A DNA stretch of 64,000 nucleotides, taken from positions 62,001 to 126,000 of IMG/VR virus record IMGVR_UViG_3300042197_004429; one strand, given 5' to 3'. The notes under the pieces were generated by a model, which saw nothing but the letters and a program-made list of their open reading frames with translations, ran no database searches and was not told the DNA's origin. Shown one piece after another: positions 49,995-58,189 of this stretch; the stretch's first letter is position 1, and every line of letters begins with the position of its first letter. Position numbers and translations under genes: made by a program. Source of the stretch: a virus.

Positions 49995-51081
49995 TTAATT
50001 GTATCAAATCGCTACCGACTACTTGTTCAAATTCTCTCACCATTTTAATGGGCATGTTTATTTCTTTTGCTTTTGCTTTTTGAGAATTTTCTAAAAAAAT
50101 GGAAATGTTATCTTTAGTTACCATTATATCTTGTATGGTTTTTTCTGAAGTTAAAGATCCACAATCGTGGGTGGGATTAAATTGAATTTCATTAAAATTA
50201 TTATCTTTAGCAAAGACCACCATGTCTTCCATTTCTTTCACGTTTAAAGTATTTATGTTGTTATACATTATACTTCGGTGATTTTCTCCTTTTGTTTTGT
50301 TATATAAGTTCAGATTTTTTTGAATTATTTCAAAAAAATCTCTCCTCCTGATTGCTTTATAAGTTTCCTTTGTGGCAGCATCTATTGAAAAATAAATAAA
50401 TGATTTTTTTACTATTTCTAGATATTTTTTTTGTAAAAATTCATTAAAAATAGAACCGTTACTATATGTCCAAAAATTAATATTATTTTGATATTTTTTA
50501 AATTCTATTTCTTCAAAAATTTCAAAAATCAAGTCCTTATAAAAAGGCTCGGCCACACCCAAAACAGAAAACAAAATTAAATTTGGGACAATACATTTTA
50601 TTGATTCTATAATTTTTTTTGTATTATTCAATTTGAAATTTTCGCTTTTTCGAAAAACATCAAAATTTCTGGGGCACATTATGCAAGCTTGATTTTTATC
50701 ATTTGGATTTTCTCCGCCTATGTTGCAATGTGTTGGCGGCAAATCTATCTCTAAAGATATTGGATGATTTTCTAAAAAAACTACTTTTTGATTGTTTTCT
50801 TTTAAATTTTTATTTAGATAAGGACACCCTCCCCATTCTTGACAGTTACTGTGCAACTCTCCATTTAAAGTTTTTTTTCTTATTTCTTTTGAAATACTAT
50901 TGTTCCATATTTCTATGATGTTGTCTTTAAAAACATTGCCTAGAAATTTTTCTTGATAACAACACATTGTCACATCGCCTGTGACGTTTATTTTTACGTG
51001 TCTAAACGGCATTTCACAAAAACTGTAGATTATGTGTTTTTTATTTTTAAAGTTGGGGTTTTGATCTTGATGTTTAAGCAT
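49987..51081 (-). CDS. Radical SAM protein, N-terminal SPASM-like domain (copy 2 of 4)
   Basis: ATG 51081 is the likely start; the further upstream part overlaps the divergent gene. The N-domain has C22, C40-C41, C80 and C86. The core motif is THCNIGGENP...ACIMCPRN with C119, C133, C136 (CX13CX2C). FSIDAATKETYKAIR and the TYSNGSIF block follow. The Lys-rich composition differs from copy 1 but the order of motifs is the same. It shares a 22-bp divergent spacer with the GT at 51104. Confidence 0.83.
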   Translation of the reverse strand: MLKHQDQNPNFKNKKHIIYSFCEMPFRHVKINVTGDVTMCCYQEKFLGNVFKDNIIEIWNNSISKEIRKKTLNGELHSNCQEWGGCPYLNKNLKENNQKVVFLENHPISLEIDLPPTHCNIGGENPNDKNQACIMCPRNFDVFRKSENFKLNNTKKIIESIKCIVPNLILFSVLGVAEPFYKDLIFEIFEEIEFKKYQNNINFWTYSNGSIFNEFLQKKYLEIVKKSFIYFSIDAATKETYKAIRRRDFFEIIQKNLNLYNKTKGENHRSIMYNNINTLNVKEMEDMVVFAKDNNFNEIQFNPTHDCGSLTSEKTIQDIMVTKDNISIFLENSQKAKAKEINMPIKMVREFEQVVGSDLIQLTI

Positions 51082-51103
51082 TTTAATAATTCTAAATAAA
51101 TTT

Positions 51104-52042
51104 ATGTTAAATATTTGCAATGAAAACAATAAACATGTCATTTATCATTGGTGGAATGATAATATTAATATTAAACCATATGAAGATTTAAGAAATCCCG
51201 TGGTCTTATCTATTGCCACACTTAGATCTTTTCATAAAAAAATTCCGATTACGATTTTAGATGTTAGTGATTTTGAAAGACCAAAAGAAGATTGGGTTGA
51301 ATTTCAAAAAGCGTTAAATTTTCAAGTTGTAAAAACCAAAACAAGTATTGACACCTCGTCTCCAAGATATTGGAAAGTCTGTTCTAAGGTATCAGATATT
51401 TCTAAAAATATTCAATTTTTAAAAGAGGATAATATAATTTTTGTAGACTCCGATATTTTTTTTGTTAAACCTATTTTGCCTTTATCGTATGAAGATCACC
51501 TCGTTGATAAATTTTGTTGCTTACCTTACAACACCGGATTTTTTTATTTTAATCATAAATTAGAAAAAAATCAAAAAGTGCTTGAAATTTGGAACGAGAC
51601 AATAGTTGAAGCTTTAAAAAATGAAAACTTTTATGAAGAACTTCACAAAGTGATACCATATTATCCTTCTAAGAGTTTACATGATGAAATTTGTATGCAT
51701 TATTTGTTTAAACAAAAAAAGATAAATAATATAAAAAAATTAGATTTTGATGAAAGTTTTATATTTTCACAAGAACATATTTTTCTTGCAAACTACGGTA
51801 AATTTGATAATTTTGAGTTAATATTTAAAAAAATAAAATTTATACACGCTATTACCGCTTTTAATGGCAATAAAAGAGGAATTTTATGTTTATTGATTAA
51901 GGAGATAAATGATTTGATCAATAAATCTTTAAACAAGCGTTTGATCAAAAAAATATTTAGACACGAAATGCCCTTACCTTCTTATTGTATGTCGTCTATA
52001 ATGAGAATGACAAACAAGCAATTTAATTGTCTACTTAATTAA
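51104..52042 (+). CDS. GT8-like glycosyltransferase (paralog of 13432-14373)
   Basis: VIYHWWNDNINIKPYEDLRN, LSIATLRSFHKKIPITILDV, NIIFVDSDIFFVKPILPL (D-x-D) and NTGFFYFNHKLEKNQ match the 13432-14373 protein block by block. 312 aa. It is placed between a radical SAM gene and a carbamoyltransferase, so its product may be the sugar that they modify (inference). Its stop overlaps the carbamoyltransferase stop by 4 bp. Confidence 0.78.
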   Translation: MLNICNENNKHVIYHWWNDNINIKPYEDLRNPVVLSIATLRSFHKKIPITILDVSDFERPKEDWVEFQKALNFQVVKTKTSIDTSSPRYWKVCSKVSDISKNIQFLKEDNIIFVDSDIFFVKPILPLSYEDHLVDKFCCLPYNTGFFYFNHKLEKNQKVLEIWNETIVEALKNENFYEELHKVIPYYPSKSLHDEICMHYLFKQKKINNIKKLDFDESFIFSQEHIFLANYGKFDNFELIFKKIKFIHAITAFNGNKRGILCLLIKEINDLINKSLNKRLIKKIFRHEMPLPSYCMSSIMRMTNKQFNCLLN

Positions 52043-53553
52043 TCATCTAAAGGAATTGAAATTAATTCTATTTCCTTATCCTTAAAATCCGACAGGGCAT
52101 CGTTATAGGTGTTACATATAGGTTTTCCCGGACCATTTAAACTTGTATTTATTAAGCACTCGCTCCCGGTCATTTTTCCATATTCGACAAGTAATTCATG
52201 TAACCAAGGATCTTTATTTTTATTCACAACCTGAGGTCTGCTGCTGTTGTCTTTGTGTACTATGGCCGGACACTCGGTTTGTGCTGCAAGGGTGCATTCA
52301 CACTTGAATTGCATGTATTCTCCCTTTGGTCCAATAAAGTATCGATCAAAACTCTCTTCTGTGACCATCGGAGCAAGTGGGCGATAATATTCTCTTCCTT
52401 TTAGATCTTGTGAAACACGTTTCAAATTTTGGTATTTACTAGCGTTTGCCAAAATGGATCTAAATCCTAAAGCCCTAGGCCCGCACTCAGCTTTTCCACG
52501 AAGTAAGCCGACCACTTTATCTTGCGCAATTAATTTTGCTATTTCTTTTGGCTCTTGAACCCCAGTTTTCGGCAAAGGCTCTTGAAGATACATAATTGAA
52601 GGAGTGTTCAAAGCTGGTGGCCATCTTCCTTTATCTAGAAAATAACCATAGCACGCTGCACCTAAAGCCAATCCGCTATCATTCACAGGCGGTCCAAAAA
52701 CAAAGTCTTTTGTAAGATTTGATATATTTGTATTTAATTCAAGTGCCAAACATGTTCCGCCACCAACTACTATGCCTAATTCTTTGTTGGGTGTAAAATT
52801 TTGTAAGTTTATTAGAATTTTTTCCCAAGTAAAATCCATCCATAATTTATATAATTTAGCCGATAATATCATGTCATTTTTACTAATATTTTTATTTTTA
52901 TTGAAATTAGGAACATCTAAGGGCCAAACTTTTTCAAAAATTGAGTAAATCAAACTTGAAACCTCACTGTTTTTAAATGAACCTAAATCTTCATTTAAAA
53001 ACCCAACGAGACCCATTGTTTTTCCAGCAGTGTCTCCTCCCAACAAATTTCCAACAATCCCGCTTGTTGGTATCTTTGGTTCTAGAACTTTTAAAGAAAA
53101 ACCATCTTCACCAATAAATCCCCCCAAACAAGAAGATGTCTCCCCATTTGCTGTTGATCCAGACCCATCATAGGCCATACAAAATCTTGTGTCATCATTT
53201 TCTCTAAATGACCAAGAACTCAAAATATGACATAAATGATGGTTTATGCAAAAATTTGGAAAATAATCACTCGGCAGATGGGAGCCTATACTCGTATCCG
53301 ACCACTTTGTTGCTATTATTGGATTAATCCAATAATTTATTGGGTTTGGGTTATTAAAAAAAGAAGGAAGACAAATGATGTCTTTTTTTTGAGGTTTTGG
53401 TAAAAATTTTAAAATGGGATTAATGTTATTGTAATACTTTTGTTTACTAAACCGAGATACTTCGGCATAGAACTCTAGTTCGCCATTTTCATTCAAAACA
53501 ACTGCCCCGAGGTCGTGGTTATAGGGATTTATACCAAAATATTTTTTTGTCAT
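52039..53553 (-). CDS. O-carbamoyltransferase, NodU/CmcH family (copy 2)
   Basis: ATG 53553 is taken as start. KKYFGINPYNHDLGAVVLNE, NFCINHHLCHILSSWSF (metal His pair), ELGIVVGGGTCLALELN and, in the YrdC-like half, VVGLLRGKAECGPRALGFRS and ECLINTSLNGPGKPICNT. 504 aa, both domains. A 66-bp stretch (52492-52557) is almost identical to the equivalent part of copy 3, far more than the rest, pointing to gene conversion. Confidence 0.93.
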   Translation of the reverse strand: MTKKYFGINPYNHDLGAVVLNENGELEFYAEVSRFSKQKYYNNINPILKFLPKPQKKDIICLPSFFNNPNPINYWINPIIATKWSDTSIGSHLPSDYFPNFCINHHLCHILSSWSFRENDDTRFCMAYDGSGSTANGETSSCLGGFIGEDGFSLKVLEPKIPTSGIVGNLLGGDTAGKTMGLVGFLNEDLGSFKNSEVSSLIYSIFEKVWPLDVPNFNKNKNISKNDMILSAKLYKLWMDFTWEKILINLQNFTPNKELGIVVGGGTCLALELNTNISNLTKDFVFGPPVNDSGLALGAACYGYFLDKGRWPPALNTPSIMYLQEPLPKTGVQEPKEIAKLIAQDKVVGLLRGKAECGPRALGFRSILANASKYQNLKRVSQDLKGREYYRPLAPMVTEESFDRYFIGPKGEYMQFKCECTLAAQTECPAIVHKDNSSRPQVVNKNKDPWLHELLVEYGKMTGSECLINTSLNGPGKPICNTYNDALSDFKDKEIELISIPLDD

Positions 53554-53597
53554 AATTAAAATCTCAATAAACAAATTTATAAATTATATATAATCTT

Positions 53598-54662
53598 ATG
53601 GCTATAATTAAATCTTTTTGTAATCTTCCTTGGACCAGAATGAAGATTCACTACAATGGTGATGTTTCTATGTGTTGTCATCAATCTTATTTTAGATTGG
53701 GAAATATATTAGAAGAAGATTGGGATAAAATATGGTTTGGTTCAAAAGCAAAAGAAATTAGAGAAACAACTTTGAAAAATCAACTACATGATAATTGTAA
53801 AAAACCTGAGTGTCCTTTCTTCAACGCAGACTTAAACAAAACACGGTTATTCGACATAAACGATAACGAATACCCATCAGAAATAGAATTTGATCTTCAT
53901 GCTTCTCATTGTAATTTTGGAGGTAAAAAAGCTGATCCTGAAAATACATGTATTATGTGTCCCAGATCCTATCCGGAGGTCGCTCAATCTCTAGGCTTAA
54001 TAAAAGATAATGCAAATATTATAGTTGAAAAAATTAAACCCATTTTACCGCATATCAATAGTTTGGCTGTCATGGGATTGGCAGAAATTTTTTGGCAAAA
54101 CAAAATATTTGAAATTTTTGATTTGTTGTCTTTTAAAGATTATAATAATAAAATTTCTTTTTGGGCCAATACGAATGGATCAGTATTTGACCAAAAATCC
54201 GCAGAAAAATTTTCTGATTATGTTCGAAAAAGTGTTATTTGTTTTTCAATTGACGCCTCTAACAAAGAAACTTATCTTAAGATAAGAAAAAATAATGTTT
54301 TTGATAAAGTAATAAGTAATCTTAAAAACTGGAATAAAATTAGAAAAAATTTAAACAAACTAGGAGACGACCATCAACTTTCTATTTACAATAATATAAA
54401 TCTACTAAATGTAAATGAAGTCTCTGACATGGTGGTAATGGCCAAGGAACTTGAAGTCGATGCAATTTATTTAACTCTTACCCATAATGTTGGTAATTTG
54501 CAAAATTTGAATACTCTTGTAATCAATAGTAAGAATTGGCGAATTTTCAGTGAAGCCGAGGAACGGGCAAGAAAAATTGGCGAACAGTTGAATTTCAAAG
54601 TTCACATTTGCAGACCTTTCGATGCAGGTTTTTCACAAAAACTTTATAATATAAGTTTTTAA
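53598..54662 (+). CDS. Radical SAM protein, N-terminal SPASM-like domain (copy 3 of 4)
   Basis: SFCNLPWTRMKIHYNGDVSM with C8, C26-C27, C67 and C72 forms the N-domain. The core motif SHCNFGGKKA...TCIMCPRS gives C105, C118, C121 (CX12CX2C), the shortest spacing of the four. AVMGLAEIFW, WANTNGSVF and CFSIDASNKETYLKIR complete the barrel. 354 aa. TATATAAT sits 9 bp before the ATG. Its stop overlaps that of carbamoyltransferase copy 3 by 4 bp. Confidence 0.83.
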   Translation: MAIIKSFCNLPWTRMKIHYNGDVSMCCHQSYFRLGNILEEDWDKIWFGSKAKEIRETTLKNQLHDNCKKPECPFFNADLNKTRLFDINDNEYPSEIEFDLHASHCNFGGKKADPENTCIMCPRSYPEVAQSLGLIKDNANIIVEKIKPILPHINSLAVMGLAEIFWQNKIFEIFDLLSFKDYNNKISFWANTNGSVFDQKSAEKFSDYVRKSVICFSIDASNKETYLKIRKNNVFDKVISNLKNWNKIRKNLNKLGDDHQLSIYNNINLLNVNEVSDMVVMAKELEVDAIYLTLTHNVGNLQNLNTLVINSKNWRIFSEAEERARKIGEQLNFKVHICRPFDAGFSQKLYNISF

Positions 54663-56197
54663 TAGACTCTACTATTGAAATTTTTACAGAATTTACTGGC
54701 TTGTTCAGGTATTGAGATTAAATCTAATTCTTTTCCATCCATATCGCTCACAGCATGCTCATAAGTATTACAAATAGGTTTTCCTGCTCTATTTAATGAT
54801 GTGTTTATGAAACATTGATGACCTGTAATTTTCCCATACTCTGTGAGAATTTCATGTAACCAAGGATCTTTTTCTTTGTAAACAACTTGCGGCCTTGAAG
54901 ATAGATCACGATGCACAATTGCAGGCAAATGTTCTTGACATTCTTTTGTACATTCACACCGATACTGCATGTATTCTCCCTTCGGTCCAATAAAGTATTT
55001 GTTAAACTCTTCATTTGTTACTATGGGTGCAACGGGCCTATAGAACTCTCGTCCTTTTATCGTCTCAGAAACTATTTTTAAATTTTCGTATTTTGTTGCC
55101 GATGCAAAAATTGAACGAAAACCCAAAGCACGAGGCCCAGCCTCGCTTTTTCCACGAAGTAATCCCACCACTTTATCTTGCGCAATTAATTTTGCTATTT
55201 CTTTTGGCTCTTGTGGGCCTTTTTGAGGCAAAGATTTATGAATATCATTAATTGCTGGCGTGCTTATCTTATTGGGCCAACTTTTATTCGCATGAAAATA
55301 ACCAAAGACAGCCGCCCCCAAACACAACCCGGTATCATTTATTGGTGGGCAAAAAACCACATCATCTGTGTATTTGGTAACCCTGGTGTTTAATTCTAAA
55401 GCGAGTGCTGTTCCTCCGCTTAATACAATTCCACGATTTTGTTTGTATTTTTCAATATTTTGTTTTAATTTTTCCCAAATTTCTTCAATAATAAATTTAT
55501 AAAAACCTGATATGAATTCCAAATCTGATTGGGATGGGTTATTAAAATGAGGAAAACATGGATCAAAATTATAATAATTCATTGTAGAATTTATTAACTT
55601 TAAAAAGTTTTCTTTGTTAAATTCTAATTTGTTTGGAATAAAACCCGACAGTCCCATTGCTTTTCCAGGTGTGTTGACTCCAAGCAAGTGAGACACGGGT
55701 ATACTTGTTGGAATTGCTATTGATTCGTCAAATTTTTTGAATTCATTTTGATTTATTAATCCTACCAAAGAAGATTTTAAAGGTTTTGAAAAATCTGCCG
55801 TTGGCCCACAGCCGTCAAAAGATATAAATAGTCTTTCGTTATCATTGGGTCTATAAAGCCAAGATGCAAAAGTATGTGCTAAATGATGATCTAAAACAAA
55901 ATGCAAGCTATTTCTACCATGTCCACCAAAAGGATTAGATTTTAATTGTCTAACCAACGTTTCATCGTATCCATCCACAGTAAAAGATTCTTCAAGTGCA
56001 TAAGTCGATGTAAAAATATATTCTTCGTTAATATCCAGAAGATGCGGGAAAGAGGCTAAAATTGGTCCAATGTTATTTGCCATGCATTTAAATCTTGGTT
56101 CATATCTTTCACTTTGTGCATAAAATTCTAAATCTCCATTTTCATCAATTATTGCAATTGATGAATCGTGACCCATATGATAGCCTACATATTTCAT
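54659..56197 (-). CDS. O-carbamoyltransferase, NodU/CmcH family (copy 3)
   Basis: KYVGYHMGHDSSIAIIDENG, FVLDHHLAHTFASWLYR, GIVLSGGTALALELNTR, VVGLLRGKSEAGPRALGFRS and QCFINTSLNRAGKPICNT give the complete two-domain enzyme. 512 aa. It has the same order and similar length as copy 2 and is clearly paralogous to it. It is transcribed opposite to the radical SAM genes on both sides, giving a regular alternating layout. Confidence 0.93.
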   Translation of the reverse strand: MKYVGYHMGHDSSIAIIDENGDLEFYAQSERYEPRFKCMANNIGPILASFPHLLDINEEYIFTSTYALEESFTVDGYDETLVRQLKSNPFGGHGRNSLHFVLDHHLAHTFASWLYRPNDNERLFISFDGCGPTADFSKPLKSSLVGLINQNEFKKFDESIAIPTSIPVSHLLGVNTPGKAMGLSGFIPNKLEFNKENFLKLINSTMNYYNFDPCFPHFNNPSQSDLEFISGFYKFIIEEIWEKLKQNIEKYKQNRGIVLSGGTALALELNTRVTKYTDDVVFCPPINDTGLCLGAAVFGYFHANKSWPNKISTPAINDIHKSLPQKGPQEPKEIAKLIAQDKVVGLLRGKSEAGPRALGFRSIFASATKYENLKIVSETIKGREFYRPVAPIVTNEEFNKYFIGPKGEYMQYRCECTKECQEHLPAIVHRDLSSRPQVVYKEKDPWLHEILTEYGKITGHQCFINTSLNRAGKPICNTYEHAVSDMDGKELDLISIPEQASKFCKNFNSRVY

Positions 56198-56272
56198 TTT
56201 TGCCTCACAAATCTTATATTTTATAAATGATTTTGAGTTTATTTTTTAATTGCACGTTATAATAAATAAAAT

Positions 56273-57394
56273 ATGTTAAAAACGTCCCACACAATCGAGT
56301 CTTTTTGTTCTTATCCTTTCACCAGACTAAAGTTTACTCCAGAGGGCGATGTTACCATGTGTTGTTTTCAAACTAGAAAGTGTTTGGGCAATATATTAGA
56401 AAAATCTCTTGAGCAAATTTGGTTTAGCGATTTGGCTAAAAAAATCAGATCAGAGACCGAGAAAGGCCGTCTTCATCGATTATGTGCCAACAATGTTTGT
56501 CCATTTTTTTACGACACAGACAAAAAAAACTTTGAATTTAATGCTTGTTCGTATCCCATCGAGTTTGAAATTGATCTTCCTACACAACATTGCAATATTG
56601 GCGGTGAAAATCCTAGCGCTAAAAATCCTGCTTGTATAATGTGCGAAAGAAATATGCCTTCATTCAAGCATCAAAAAGATTATTTAAATGAAATATGTAA
56701 AAAATTAAAGCCATATACAAGATATTTAAAAGCATTACATATACAAGGAATTGCTGAGTCTTTTTGGAAAGATAGAATTTTTGAAATTATAAATATTCTC
56801 GGTGTTGAAACTTATAAAAGAAAAATTCGTATTTCAACAACAACAAATGGAACTCTTATGAGCGAAAAAAGATCAAAAAGGTTTTTAGACTTTCCTCTTT
56901 CAACTATAGTGTGGTCTTTAGATGCATCTACTCCAGAAACTTATAAAAAAATAAGACAAGTAGACATGTATAATAAAATAATTGAAAATCTCAAATTCTA
57001 CGCAAAAGAAAGAGATCCTTGCAATCAATTTTTGCATATTCACAATACTATAAACACCATTAATTTAGATGAAGTTGTTGGCATGGTAGAGATTGCTGCT
57101 GAAGTCGGAGTTAATTGCTTAGAATTTAATGCTACTTATGGTGGTCTTGATATTTGTGTAAACAAAAATAATTTTCTTTTATTTAAAGATGCTCAAAATA
57201 AAATTATAGAAATTTCTCAAAAACTTGGAGTTTATACAATTTTTATGCGTGATTTATACTTGGATTTTGATTCTAATATTGAAAATAATCTTATTCAACT
57301 ACAGGTTACAAAAAAAGATGATAATCAAAGCCTTCCAGATTATTTAAAACCAATAGATATTAATTTGTCACCAGACGGACAACTATTTGATTAA
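56273..57394 (+). CDS. Radical SAM protein, N-terminal SPASM-like domain (copy 4 of 4)
   Basis: SFCSYPFTRLKFTPEGDVTM with C12, C30-C31, C71 and C76; core motif QHCNIGGENP...ACIMCERN with C107, C121, C124 (CX13CX2C). HIQGIAESFW, STTTNGTLM and SLDASTPETYKKIR follow. 373 aa, with a C-terminal extension ending LPDYLKPIDINLSPDGQLFD that the other copies lack. TATAATAAATA lies just before the ATG. Confidence 0.85.
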   Translation: MLKTSHTIESFCSYPFTRLKFTPEGDVTMCCFQTRKCLGNILEKSLEQIWFSDLAKKIRSETEKGRLHRLCANNVCPFFYDTDKKNFEFNACSYPIEFEIDLPTQHCNIGGENPSAKNPACIMCERNMPSFKHQKDYLNEICKKLKPYTRYLKALHIQGIAESFWKDRIFEIINILGVETYKRKIRISTTTNGTLMSEKRSKRFLDFPLSTIVWSLDASTPETYKKIRQVDMYNKIIENLKFYAKERDPCNQFLHIHNTINTINLDEVVGMVEIAAEVGVNCLEFNATYGGLDICVNKNNFLLFKDAQNKIIEISQKLGVYTIFMRDLYLDFDSNIENNLIQLQVTKKDDNQSLPDYLKPIDINLSPDGQLFD

Positions 57395-57434
57395 CAATAG
57401 TAAATATAAGCAGGACATAATTAAAGGAGGATTT

Positions 57435-57683
57435 ATGTTTTATATACTTGGTTGGTTATTTTATGGTCTTTTAGTAGGCTTAATCGCAAAAGCATTTCAT
57501 CCCGGAGATGAAGCAAAAGGTTTTCTTCCAACAATTGGAATAGGTATAGCTGGCAGCTATGTTGGTGGATTAATCAATTATTTAATAGGCGCAGGTGGTA
57601 GCCCAATTTCGCCATCAGGTTTTTTGATGGGAATAGTTGGCGGCGTTTTGTTTTGTTGGATCTATAAAAAATATTTAGCCTAA
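57435..57683 (+). CDS. GlsB/YeaQ/YmgE-family membrane protein
   Basis: ATG 57435 is fixed by AAAGGAGG at 57424-57431. Three hydrophobic helices (MFYILGWLFYGLLVGLIAKAF, then FLPTIGIGIAGSYVGGLI, then GFLMGIVGGVLFCWIYKKY) separated by HPGDEAKG and GAGGSPIS are the signature of the YeaQ/YmgE small stress-response membrane family. 82 aa is exact. Function unproven; possibly envelope stabilisation late in infection. Confidence 0.92.
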   Translation: MFYILGWLFYGLLVGLIAKAFHPGDEAKGFLPTIGIGIAGSYVGGLINYLIGAGGSPISPSGFLMGIVGGVLFCWIYKKYLA

Positions 57684-57719
57684 ATTGTTTGGGGGCTTTT
57701 TGCCCCCAAACAATCTTTT
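57684..57719 (+). terminator. Intrinsic terminator after the YeaQ-like gene
   Basis: ATTGTTTGGGGGC (57684-57696) pairs perfectly with GCCCCCAAACAAT (57702-57714) around a five-T loop. The following T tract is short (CTTTT), so termination may be partial. Confidence 0.85.
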
Positions 57720-57734
57720 GCAACGGAGGGAACC

Positions 57735-58059
57735 GTGCAAAAATTTTGCTTTTCAATCAAGCCATACACTCAAGGAAGTTTGTGGTTTTTTGACGATTTA
57801 AAAAATGGACTTGTCAAAGAACCCCTGACCGATGGTGTGCCACAGGTCATAACTAGGGCTTGCCAAAAAAAAATCATTAAATCAAAATATCCAAATACAT
57901 TTTTCAAATTTTGAATTTAGTGAATTTGTTCTTGATTTTCGAAAGCCACTTAGAAACGGAAATGTTTACCACTGGAAAAAAGAAGGTTTAACGTGTTGGT
58001 TTTGCCCAGCATTATTTAAATATTTTGTTGTTGCTCCTAAAAAATCTGGTTTTTTCTAA
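57735..58059 (+). pseudogene. DUF6717-like protein split by a +1 frameshift in an A9 run
   Basis: GTG 57735 with GGAGGG at 57724-57729 opens FSIKPYTQGSLWFFDDLKNG and GLVKEPLTDGVPQVI, which stops at 57912. A second frame, open across the A9 at 57865-57873, continues HFSNFEFSEFVLDFRKPLRN, GNVYHWKKEGLTCWFCPALF and KYFVVAPKK to TAA 58057-58059. Joined, they give the DUF6717 layout (assigned from memory) over about 108 aa. One base too many in the A9 explains it. It may be a pseudogene, a slippage-expressed gene, or a base-call error in the homopolymer. Confidence 0.75.
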
Positions 58060-58090
58060 ACCAAACAAAAAACTAAAATCAAAATCAGAT

Positions 58091-58119
58091 TTGCTGATTA
58101 TATTATATTTTGGTATATT
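58091..58119 (+). promoter_or_regulatory. Promoter of the ARC-type ATPase gene
   Basis: TTGCTG at 58091-58096 and TATATT at 58114-58119 with 17-bp spacing lie in the region after the frameshifted gene, so transcription would begin a few bases into the hairpin described next. Confidence 0.55.
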
Positions 58120-58122
58120 CCG

Positions 58123-58180
58123 GCCCGGTGGTGTGTACGATCTGGTTCAACTCCAGCCTCACATCATCGGGCTTTTTTTT
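58123..58180 (+). terminator. Terminator/attenuator hairpin in the ATPase leader
   Basis: GCCCGGTGGTGTG (58123-58135) pairs with CACATCATCGGGC (58160-58172): 13 consecutive pairs, two of them G-U. Eight Ts follow (58173-58180), and the ribosome site GGAG begins the next base. The apical part holds a small stem CTGG/CCAG (58142-58145, 58153-58156) closing TTCAACT, a T-loop-like heptamer. Placed after a promoter and before the ATG at 58190, it could be an attenuator or a short RNA's terminator. Confidence 0.7.
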
Positions 58181-58189
58181 GGAGATTTT

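Noticed and set aside
58142-58156. tRNA or tmRNA T-arm
   Set aside because: Only a 4-bp stem with a T-loop-like heptamer is present; no acceptor, D or anticodon arm can be drawn around it.
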